Of a DNA stretch of 64,000 nucleotides, positions 39,801 to 51,800 are shown in pieces. The stretch lies in NCBI GenBank assembly GCA_034336665.1, contig CM067569.1:5387820-5451819 (forward strand), written 5' to 3'. Below the pieces are notes generated by a model that saw only the letters and a program-made list of their open reading frames with translations, was not told the origin of the DNA and ran no database searches. Positions within the stretch are counted from its first letter, which is position 1, and each line of letters starts with the position of its first letter. The DNA is from Luscinia megarhynchos (taxonomy: Eukaryota > Chordata > Aves > Passeriformes > Turdidae). The position numbers were made by a program, and so were the translations under genes.

Positions 39801-42800
39801 ATACACACTTTTGGAGAGCTGTAACCTGAAACAAGTATTGTGTTAGTCTAGCAAAGCAGACTCACCCTAATGGACAATCCAAAGGACAGGTGGTGCAGAA
39901 TCCCTACAAGTGCCTGAAAAAAGGCTTTCAGGAGGGCTCTGGGAATTTGCACAACAGCAAAACTGACTTTCCTTATTAGAAACTTAAATAGAGCACCTTG
40001 GTCTGATGGACACCAATGAGCAACAAAATCAGTCCCTGCCCTCCTATGGCAACAGAACCTCCTTTTCCCTCAGGGTTTCCAACACTGAACACACTCTGGT
40101 TAAACACATCATGGTGGCCATGAGGGACACCACGAAATTTAGTTTCTGCTCCACACCTTCTTAGAAATGAAGGTGATCAAGCAAGGTACAGCAATTTTTT
40201 TAATTGAACTTTGGGAATGAGAAGGTTAAATCTGGAGGAAATATGATTACTATTTTTGAATGAAATTGTGAATGCCCAGCTTATGGGGCTTTGTGGAATC
40301 ATCTCTGGTTTAGTAAAAATATGGACTCAGATATCCAGGGATATTCATTAGTCTCTTAAAATCTTACAACATTCTAATGCATCAGATGAGCAAATAATGA
40401 ATAGGATCCATATGAAGTAAGTTTTCTTTTTACCCAGATGAAGTCTTTTTCTGCCTTTATGATGTGGAATGAGAACTGGTTTTAAATCCATGTCTTCAAT
40501 GATCATTGGTTCTAACCTGTAAGCTACAGGATCGAGCTGTTAAGAGATAACATATTAACATTTAGTTATCTTTAAAATTATTCTAATTATCACATTTCAG
40601 TAAAAAAATCCCTATTTATGGTTTATAAACAACCATTTTTGAATTCTGCACTATTTGAACTTACAGAAATTCAGTTCATGACATATTAAGCAGGGTCATC
40701 AACTACTTTGGTCCTTCTCCTACAGAAGGAGATTCTGAGGAAACACAACAGCAAGATTTCCTTGCACTCAATTTCTATCAGCGTTGAATTGTTAAACAAA
40801 ATGAGAAGAATGGAGAAGAACAAACACTGCATGTAAAAATACAAATAGTCCACAAAAATCTAAAAGAGTGGCCTTATATTAATGAAAAAATGCAAACAAC
40901 TCTCCCCCAAAAAACTTCTTTAATTTGGAAAAGAAACAGGGCAAATATTATCAAAACAACCCATGCCTAGAAGTGTTTCGGGAAATGTACATACAGGAAC
41001 AAGAGGTGTAATGCTCAGAAGGTAAAATTTAATATTCTGCCTTTTTTGTCATCTACATCAACTAAAATAAAATCTGAAAAGCACTGCTACTCACTGGGTG
41101 ATAGATATTGAAGAACCCCTTGCAGGTAGGGAGCCTGTAGTTTTCATCAATCTTCTCCACACCCCTCACAGTAAGGAACACACCAATAGGGGAACCAAGA
41201 GCAAAGAAAATATCTGGTTCAAAGTCCAGTGCGCTGTAAACCACAGAAACCTACCAGACAGAAATCAGACACTTCATCTCTCAGAACTGTCAGCTTCAAA
41301 GGAAGTAGCAAAAGGTCATCAACATTAAAGAAAATATAGTGAAAATAGAGGATTCATCAAGCCCCTTAAAACTGTTCAAATCATTTAGATCTACGGAGTC
41401 TCACCTGGCCAGTTCCAACTTCAAAGTACTCATAGTCAATGTTCACAGAAGACACAGATGCACCAACTGGGAGCTTCCTCTTTGAGTTCATCTGACCAGA
41501 CTCTGAAGGTGAGACAGAAGAAACTGCCTCTTTTGGTTTCTGGGTGTCTTCTTGAGTCTGGAGTGTGGCAGCCAGCACAGCTTTCTTTTCTGCTACTGCT
41601 TTTTTCTGTTCCTTTTGAGAAAAGTTTTAAATGTCAAAATTCCTTTAATATATCCAGGATGTTAGCAAGACTGTTCAAGAACAGAAGCTACTCCACAGCA
41701 AGGAAGTCAGTTACATTTGCTGAACAACTTTTTATTTCAATCCTGAAGTGCATTTACCTGCTTAGCAGCTCTGTCTTTTACAAAATTAGCTATTTTCTTT
41801 CTTGGTCCAAGAGGGATTCCCATCTCCTTCAGGTCATCAACTGTACACATGAGCTAAAGAAAAAAACACCAAACAAACACATCAAAACGTATTTTTCTAG
41901 TAGAAAAAGTACTTACAGTTTTTCTAGCAAAATGAATAATTTCTTACTGGCAATGATTTCTGAATTTGTTAAGTCAACTTAAAAAGCTACAGAAAATACA
42001 AATTAAAAAGATATGACACAAAGTGCCTTAATATAATTGAGAGGATGCACCACATCAAGAAAAAACAAGAATTGTAGAACATTCAGTCTTCAAGTCATGC
42101 ATTGATGATCTTATCTTTGCAACTGCTCTCATGGCCACAGAACTGAAAGGAAAAACAAAACAACAAGAAGAAAACCCAAACATAACCCCCCATACCCTGG
42201 CAACCCCCACAGGTCAAGTGCACGTTTTGTACCAGAGACTCCATGTCGATGCGCTCCTTTTCAAAGGTGCTCATGTACTCTGACAAACTGAGTGTTTCCA
42301 GAGTCTTCTGCAGAGTGGGAACATCTTCCTCTGCTTCTGGCTCACAGAGGTCATCAGCAGAAGTAGCAATGGAGGAGCCCAAGGAACTGGTATCTTCAGT
42401 CATCTCAACAAAACAGCACAGAAATAGAATCACATCCTCTAACAGCGGAAAACCAGTAAGCAGCAAGCAAAACCAAGTTTAACTGCTTTTTCTTAAAACA
42501 TTATAAAGCCATCTCTGTAAATATATAGCCATTTTTAGTGAAGCAGGATACAGATTTTCAACTAAAATAGATCTGCAAAATAAGTATTTAACAATTACCA
42601 TGAGACAAAGCACTCAAAAATGCTTCCTTTTATTCCTCAAACTGGTCACCATTTCTAGTCTAAAGAGATTCTTCCACTTTTATACATCTCCCCCACCACT
42701 TAGATACTGTTAGACCAATTTACATGTTCACAAGGGTCAAAGCTGATGTTCACCATCAAATCTCATTACTGGCCTACTTAGAACTTAAGAGAGATCTAAT

Positions 42801-45800
42801 TAATTTGTCCTGAGAAATGACAATATTTACAAAACAACACCTATCCCTTACATGTCTAAATGTACTATCAAAACCCACAAACTTTGTTCAGATAATAAAT
42901 TTTGAAAAGTTAAGAAAAAGATGACTGAAAATATCAGATCTATTGGCCTGGAAAGACCAGCATGCAAATTACCTGCTTATCATGAACAGCCACATCCTTC
43001 ACATTCCCATTAACACCAGAGAATGGTCCAGAATTTACTGATGAAGCCAAGTCCTTCTGGTTAGACAATATGTCAAATAGAATTAAGGAACCTGCAAAGA
43101 GGAATCAGAGCTGATTTGGGAAAAATATCAGGTTTTTCTGTCCCTAAAATCTTGAGCAAGACTGACATGCAATAGTAATGTCACAGTATAGTTTGATCAA
43201 AAGAGATGGCTGAATTAAAGCACCCATATATTAACTTGAACACAATCACTCTTAGCTAAAAGCAACCCCTTTTCTTCCCTGTTCATGCTTTATGTAGTTG
43301 CCATGACCAAACTGTTTTTCCTTAAACTGAGACTGCTTGATGAACTGGAGGAAAAGTTCCAGTCCAAACTAACACTTACTCCAACTTCCAAAAAATAATT
43401 GTACTTTTACTAGGTGGGGGTTCTCAGACAGAGGCATCACCCACCTAACAAGACACCAAATAACCTGTGAACTTTCAAACACAGATTAGGCACTAAGTTT
43501 TCATGAAGGGAAGCCCTAACTTTCTCTCAAAGCCTGATAAACTCAGCTGTTGAGAGGAGCTTATCAGCTGTTTTCTGAAAAACAGCCATGCCCCAACAGC
43601 TAATTTGAGCTTTATGCATAGCAAAGGGGCCATTTCCCTTTAAGGAGGAACTGATTTGGGATAAAAGCAGCATTCCTGAATCACCTAAGCTGTGCCCAGC
43701 CACAGAGACTCCCCCTTTGAAGTCGGGGTTGCGGCTCATGAAGAGCGCGTACAGGCGGTTCATTTCCATGCCCACTTTATCCACGATGGTCTGGCAGTAG
43801 GTGGGGCTGTTGTAGAACAGGATGTCGAGCAGCGTCTCGTTGGTGAAGTGCCTCAGGCGACCGATGCTCGGCAAAGTGATTTTCTTTATGTTCCTGGTAA
43901 CACAGGATCGTTAAAAGCATGAAAGGCTTTATAGAAACACTCGTGAGGACTTTGTCAGCTTTTGAAATGAACGCAATGTAAATGCTACAGAAAGGGTCTC
44001 TAAAGAGATTTTAAAAACCCATACAGCCTTCTGGCCTCGTTGCATATTCATACATTAATGCTACCTGCTGATTGTAATATCTGAGAAACATACAGCTCCT
44101 TTTTTTTTCTCTCCAGGCTGGAAGGGATGCCTGAAACAGCCTCTTCTCTATTCCAACACTGCTCTTATAAAGTACCAGGGAAGTCTGGTGAGCAGATTGA
44201 AGTAGAAGAGAAAAAGAAACTCACATATAAAATTAGAATCACAGAATGGTAATACTCTCTTTTTGAAGAATAAAAGCCTGGCATCACCATCTGCCTGCCT
44301 GGAGTCAAGACAGCTGCACTGGAATTGCTATAGACTTGAGACTGCCTGGTTTGATTAACAGAATAAGGATCCCTCTTCCTGCAGTGGTCAAATGAAACAC
44401 CAAGGCTGGAGGAAAGCAGTGTGATTTGACTGAGCTAGAACAGTCTGGAGAACATCAGCATCACTTCAAGTGGCACAAGTTGCCCTCCTCACAGTTTTTA
44501 CTTCCCCAGCTTTGAGCAAGGGAAACAACTTGAAATGTGAAATCACAGCAAAGGGGTAGGCACAGGGAAAGGATTTTAAAACAAATTTTTAAATGCTGTA
44601 ACACTCCTACCCAAATATATACTTTGCTTCAAAAAAAGAACTCCTTAGCTCAAGCACCTAATCATAATTCAGGTACTCCTCTAGGACTGGACAGAGGGCT
44701 CAATGCCTTCCTCAGAAATAACTCCCAGGGTCAAACTCAATCAGACTGCAGGAAAAAAAAGGCTAGAAAACTCTCCACTCTAAATTGTCCACACCTCATG
44801 GACAAAACATCTCCAGGCTCTCCAGCTCATACTAGTGATCATAATCTCTACACACACTCATCATCAAGTATCATGCATTGGCTACTCTCATGCAAATCCA
44901 GTACTGAAAAGTTGTGTACATGAAAATAAACAAGAGAAATATTCCTCACACCTTTCCAGCTTTCCAAATACTCCTCATCAAAATGTTAATAAAAAACCCT
45001 GCAATTCTCTAATCCAGTCATACATTTACTCATCTGGCCTGCAGAATATATGAACTGCTTTTTTTCTCCACTTCCCATAACCTGTTAAAAAGCAGCTTTT
45101 AAGATGTTTTCAACATTGAAAAACACCCTCACCTGTCTACACCTGTTGCATCTCCATGCAGAGAACTGTGCCAATGAACTGGAAGGAATTCCACCCTGCT
45201 CACTTTGCCTTCCTCCAAACACTTCTTAAAGTGAGTCTGCAACAACTTCAGAGAAACAGTCCTAAAATCATCAACTGTGAAGAAAAATAATAATGAAAAT
45301 CTGAAAGCTGCAATACTCAAGTAACACATAAACAGTCCCTCCTTCCCCTTAATTTCAGTCAGTCAGAATACAAATAATGGAAACTGAAAACTGCAAAAAT
45401 CTTTTCAAGTATTATTATTTTAACAATAAGAAAGTACAGATCTTTGTTAGAGTGGATTTTCTAGCAAGTTTCTCTTTATCTCACAATGGCTGCCTGTTTA
45501 CTCCATAACCAAACAGAGCTTTCTTAATTTACTCAGTTGTACGAGAGTGTATTTAAAAAACAAAAAAAAAAAGCAAACGCAAAATCACACCACACAAAGC
45601 AACACATCCACTCACACCACAAGGAGAAAAAGTAAAAAACCAATCAACCAAAATGCCCCTTACCACATATCCCAAAACCCAAATCACCTTGTAAGGGTGA
45701 TATTCAGTACTACTAATAACAACTAAAGCTTCAAGACATAACACACATTCTGCTTTTGGAAAATAATCATGAAAAAACTGAACTTCTTAACATTAGAGAC

Positions 45801-48800
45801 TATTCTTTTAAAAAAATTATAAATATGTGCTTATCTGAATATGAACTAGATAGAGTAGCTCATTTAAACAGCAAGAATACAACTGCTCACTATACAAGCC
45901 CAAACTTACCACATTCAACAATGCTTCTGAACCTCAAGTCACATACAGGACCTATGCCATGAACCATAAATACCAGATGGTCAATTTGGGACATTTCTCC
46001 TGTAGAAAAAAAAAATGGAAAACATTCAGAGTACCAACATGTATTGCAGGAGTGAAGTTCAGAGTCTAGCAAGTATAATACACATTTTTTTTACAAAGTC
46101 TATTACATAACATGGTTCAGGACATTATAGAGCTCACAGGACTCCTTTGATTAAAACTCCCCAAAACCAGATAACCTCATCAAGCAGCTGAGATGAAGGA
46201 ATAACTTTAATCTTTAGACTCCAGGCACAAACAGCACACAGCCACTCCACCCACTTGTCCAGCTTCTTCACAGATCCAAACTGACTGCTCCCAGTGCAGG
46301 CCCAGGTGCACCAGGAATCTCATCACCTACCATCAGGAATCTCATCATGGTCATCATCAATTCCACGTTTCACTACCCTTGGCCTTGCCTGCCCATCTTG
46401 ACTGGTGCCCCATTCATCTGGTGCAGCAGAAGGCTGGAACTGAACTATGACCTGCAACAAATACAGCTGTATTTGTATTTCCAACCACAGAAAACCCTCA
46501 TGAATCACACTGTTAGTCTGAAAGCACCACATGGTTGAACATATCTAACATATCTTTTGATTGCTTTACCTTGCATCTGAAAATCAAATGTTTTCTTCCA
46601 CAAAATCCTCATTAGTGTGAAAAGCAAACAGATGACTCAAAGTAACCACTAGGTGAAGAAGCTGGGCCTGCTCAGTGGTTCTGAACCATTTTAGCTCCTC
46701 AGCCAAGCCTTATTCAAGCTCCTCCTTCCTAGACTCCAGTATCCACTCTTCTTTAGCAGATTACTGCTAAGTGAGGAAATTAAATGCTACCTGATTTACA
46801 ATAACTCTATCACAAGGAGAAAATAGGAAAAAAAGGGCAGTGCTTTACAGGGAAGGACAATAATATCTGAAGTAGTACAGAAACTCTAAAAAGTGAGGAA
46901 TTCAGTAGTTCAGTTTTTTATAGAACTTACAGTCTGAACTCGTAAATATGACAGCAAGTGGTTTAAATATTCCTTCTCTAGATTTTTACTGGACAGAATT
47001 CCCTAACCAGGATTCTTAAACACTTTAAGTAGGAGCAACCATGACTTTTCTGGCCCTTGGATAGTTCTATGTATTAATTACTGCATCTGTGATAAGTGAA
47101 CAGTTAACAGCATTGATCAATAAGGCTGAAGTTCATGTTTTAATCACATGACACTATTCACAGAGTATTTAGAGTAACTTTTAAAGCTTGTCTTGCTCTA
47201 CTTTCTTATGGTCTGAAAACAAGCAGAAACCTTCTCACACCTTAAAGAAACTATTTAGCTAGATTAATGCTCTTCTCCACATGAAAGCCCTTTGTTTTAA
47301 TGATCTTTCATTTGGTACAGACTGAGGTTAAACTAATTCAAATTTCTTACCATATGCTGCCAGTTATGCATAGCCAAAATATTTACTATGCAAACCCTTA
47401 TTCTCTTTAAGTTTCAGAAAGCATTGTCTTTCAACCACATGACAGCACATTGAAGCAAGCACAAGTTTAGTGTTCATCTTTCAAGCACACACTCAGAACA
47501 ACCAATTGGTAAGTTTCATGCAAGACTAAGACCACATTCAATTTATGCTTCCATCCACTTGCTCACTCTCTCTTAATGAATCCTGTGAGACATAATTGCC
47601 AAAATCTATTACCTTGGGATTATGCATAACAATTGTCTCCCCATTTGGAAATTCAAGTCGCCGATGCCATTGATTGGTAGTTACAGCCCTTTTATATTCT
47701 GCCTGAAACAGTAAACAAGTTGCTCAAAATCAGCATGGCAACCTTCTCATGTAAATAGTTAAAATTTACATAACTTTCTTTATATAAAAATGTCACATGT
47801 AGAGCTACACAAGCAGATTTGAGGTCCCAGCAGTGCAGGACTGATGCAGGAGCAATGTGGCCTTGTAGACACTCCTCTTTCCAGGATTTTGCTTACGTTC
47901 CAGAAAATCTGAAAACCATCTTCATGAAACAGAAAGAACTGTGTCTAAAGTGACTAGCACAAAGAGCTGACTGACCTCCAGCTTGTCACTGAAGTCCTCA
48001 GTGTAGGGCACGAAGCGGCTGTCCTTGTCGCCCTTGTAGAACCAGAGGCAGCGCCTCACCTCCGAGGGCTCCTCGTCCCAGTAGACGGCTCTGCGCAGGC
48101 GCTCGTACAGGAACACGTCGTAGCGCCCGCCGTCCGTGCTCAGCACCACGCTCTCGGGGTCGGGCTGGACTGGCACACACAGCCACGCTGTTACACACTG
48201 ACACAGCTCTGCTGCCCAGCCCAGCCGCTCCTGCCATCTGCATCAGGCCATCAGCAGTGACAGCCACACATGGCAGAGAAGCTGTGTAACACTCTGATGA
48301 TTTCTATAGGCTCTACATACAACAAAAAGCTTGGAAAACCTCCTAAATACAAATACTCATTCCATAACTGCAGTTTAACAAAAAGGCAATCCAAGACACA
48401 AATAACAAGCTCCATATGAAAATCTGATACCTATTTGGGATGGTACATTTCAACACTTACAGCATCAAGCAGTGATGATATCAGTAAAGTAAATTAAGTT
48501 GCACAAAACACATCTTCAAAACCTTACTTATTACTGCCACATACATGAGTGGCATTACCCCCATATTTTCCTTTAGTCTTTCTGCTCAGGTCTGGACAAG
48601 ATAGGACTTACCAGAATTATAGACCTCCTCTAGTTTTGCAGAATCCAGAATGCTGAATGGCATCCATATTTGCTTGTCCTCCACCTCCTTACAGTAGAAC
48701 CAGTGGGGCTGAACTGGCTCGTATTGGTTCTGCAGCAGCATAGGAGGGGCTGGGACCAGGGGCCCTGCAGACCTGGCAGGCTGGAGCTGGGACTGTGGAA

Positions 48801-51800
48801 ACTGAAAAGAGATGGGCTCAGCACCTCAGTCTCACAGGGCTTGTACAGCATTCTTCTATATTTTGCTATAGGGAATACTCTGAACCTTTATTTCTAGCAT
48901 GCTTTCTTCCCCAAGAACATTACCTTCCATTCGAAATATATTGTCCACTTTATCATGTGTTTGAGAACTTACAGCACCTCAAACTGAGAAAGAGTGTGAA
49001 TTTCATTACCACAAACACTGTTAAAAACTGCCATCATGATTACCTAAATTTCCATACTAAATTACCATCATTTAGCATCATGATTACCTAAAATCAGTGA
49101 GATTTCAAATATTCTCTTAAATTTTCAAAACTTGAGCTGAACTTGTTTCTTACAACCACAAAATTTGACGTGAAAATAAAAACACATTCTTCTCATTCAT
49201 TCATTTACACATAATTATGCTTTTGCATAAAGACTCCAAATTTTAACAAGTGGCCACTTCAGCAATAGCTCTCTTCCTGCAAAGTGACCAGAACAGGCAG
49301 ATTTCAAATTCAAATGTAGCATTAGTGGTACAAGGAAAGTATTGATTTTGAAAGGGTCTGCAGCCTCCATAATGCTCATGTCATACAAAGTATATAAAAA
49401 TCCCAGTCAGTACAACTAAAAGCAACTGATGTCAACAGTACCAACTGCCTTGGTTAATGATACATTTAAAGGGGAAAAAAAGGGCCTCAAAATATTGTAC
49501 AATATATAAAATCCAACAAACCGAAGTGCTGAAATTACATAATCTAAAACTCCAGACTGTTTAGGTTCTAAACAGCCTTTGCTGTGTTTTGTCATAATAT
49601 AACCTTCACATTCTTTATTCATGATAACAGAAATATAGCAATAGCTCAGGCAAAAAGAAAAACAGTTTTTGCTGTTTTCAAGGCAAATATGCCAGGTTTT
49701 ATTAACCCATTGGCATTACTTAAATAATGCTTTCATGCAGGTAGGAAAGAATGAAGATTATTGCTTTATATGACACAAAATCCTCAACCAATTTGTTTCA
49801 AAGAGTTTGCTGACAACTTTAAGCAACATAGTTTTAAAAAGTTCTGGTTTCACCAACAAAACCAGCTTGAAAAGAGATTTTAGTCCGTATCTTTGAAATG
49901 GCTAAATGACCTGATTTAAAGCTGAGGCACAAAAAATGCAGCAGAACAGCTCAGCAAACTCAGAAACCCACAGAAAAGAGCAACTGGCTTTGTTTCTGAT
50001 GCCCAGAGGCTCACAGAGCTACAGCCTCAGGGTACACTCACTTCAAAGATCAGGAAGTTTTCCTGGAACAACAGTTCCAAGCTACTTCTACTAAAAAGCT
50101 TTTGCTGCTATAAATGCTTCAAGACTTCTTCTGGGTTTTTTTGCAGAGAAAAAAAATCTTCAAAAGAGAAAATCCACAGTTGAAAGAGGACAGTGACTTG
50201 TTTTGCTGTGGTAGCCAAAAGAGTCACATACCTGTGTCAGTGGCCCCGGGGGTGTCTGGTACATCTGCACGGGTGGCACAGGGGACGCTGTGGCAGGGGG
50301 GTGGCTCTGCTGCAGCTGGGGTGGGGTGAGGTAGGGGTTGGCCCTGCTGCTCAGGGTGGTGTGCCTGTAGGGGTTGTAGCCCGGCTGCTGTGGGGTTCCC
50401 GTGGGCAGGGCAGTGCTGACAGGTGGGGGACAGCTCTGCTGAGGGGGCTGGTAAGGTGCCATTCCCACCTGGGAAGTGGGTGGTGTACTGTAAGACTGGG
50501 ATTTGGGAATATGTGGTGAAAAGGCATTTTGCCCATCCTGGGAGCCAGACACGAGTGGAAGTGAAGTGGGAGTTCTGGAGAAGGCTGGTGGTCCAACAGG
50601 TGTTGAAACAGTTGTTAAAGGTGGCTGCCCAATACTCCCAAAGGGATCACTGCTGCTGGGAACTTGAGAGAAGTAGCTGAAAGTCTGTGGTGGGTTGGGG
50701 CTGGCTGATGTCTGACCCAAGAAGCTGTCCTCTTCCCCAACATCTGCAGAATCATCTGCAAACAAAAAGGATCACCAGAGCTCTTGTGAGAGCTTCAAAT
50801 CACTGTGTGGGGTCAAAATGTTCTGTAACACCATCAGCTATGGCCAAAAGTGTTGGCCCCCATAAAGCTTACACATCCTTGATTCAGCACATCATAAAAT
50901 GAAACAAATGATACCAAGTCTTCAACAACACGAAAAATAGACCACGAAAGCCACTCAGTATACACAGAAAAAGCAACAAATATTAAATAAGAAACCAGCA
51001 TATAACTGGAGTTGGGATCTTCCCAGGACAATTTGGCAGGGTCTAAAATCCCTCCCAACTTTACTTACCCCTCAAATGCCAGGACAGTCTTGGTTCATAT
51101 CCTTTCACCATGAAAACAGCTACTAAGCATAGAACTTTATGCTCCAGTTTTTAGGATAGAGCTTAAAAACATTCCTAAATAGGCCAAACTTACAGGTTAA
51201 ACCATCTACTCTTGCCTGCTCCTTTAGCAGAGGCCTCTCAAGGTTTCTCATCTGACTTGCAAGGTGGCCAAAACTCATGATGCCAAGCCACTTAATGAGC
51301 AGCACTTACTCCAGTTGTCCCTAAAAAAACTGCTCTAGACCTGCATAAAAGCCACATCTCTGATAAAGAAAAATCAGTCCCCATTCTACATAACTGCAGG
51401 AGAGGATTTAAAAACATGCAAGGCCATGAATGCCCCGTCACATGGAGAAAATAAATAAAAGAGATCCTGATCAATCACAGTTTTCTACTTTGCAGTGATC
51501 TAGGAACAAGTGGGAATAAAGGAGGTTTGTCATGGTTTGAGGTGTCACAGTAAGCTCACCTAAGGCTGTGATGGCCTGAGCAGTGCTCCTCCTGAGGGAA
51601 CAGCACCTTGCAAGGAGTCAGTGCCACTGCAGAAACCAGCAGTGTTTCACCTGCCTGGCAATCCCAGGCTGTGGGGAGACAGCACAGAGCATCTCTGCTG
51701 CTCACTCCCCAAGAGTCTCTGCAGCAGTGAGCAGCCAACAACAAATGCCTTTATCCACAGCCAACACAACTGTAATAGGGAGCATCAAGGGAGTACAGGG

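Larger units (their letters stand above)
38906..48611 (-). other. SEC23IP introns 3-16, general content
   Basis: The introns between exons 3 and 17 range from about 0.3 to 1.9 kb and are AT-rich. Apart from simple A/T runs, I saw no confident repeat, snoRNA or tRNA in them. All have GT donors and AG acceptors on the minus strand. Confidence 0.7.

Noticed and set aside
44228..44300. AGAATCACAGAATGGT, similar to an antisense CR1 3' end
   Set aside because: The bases that should follow in CR1 (GGTTGGAAGGGACC) are absent, so a chance match is as likely.
51531..51760. TGTCATGGTTTGA-like start, reminiscent of songbird retroviral LTRs
   Set aside because: Only the first dozen bases are suggestive; I see no matching LTR end, primer-binding site, duplicate or target-site duplication.
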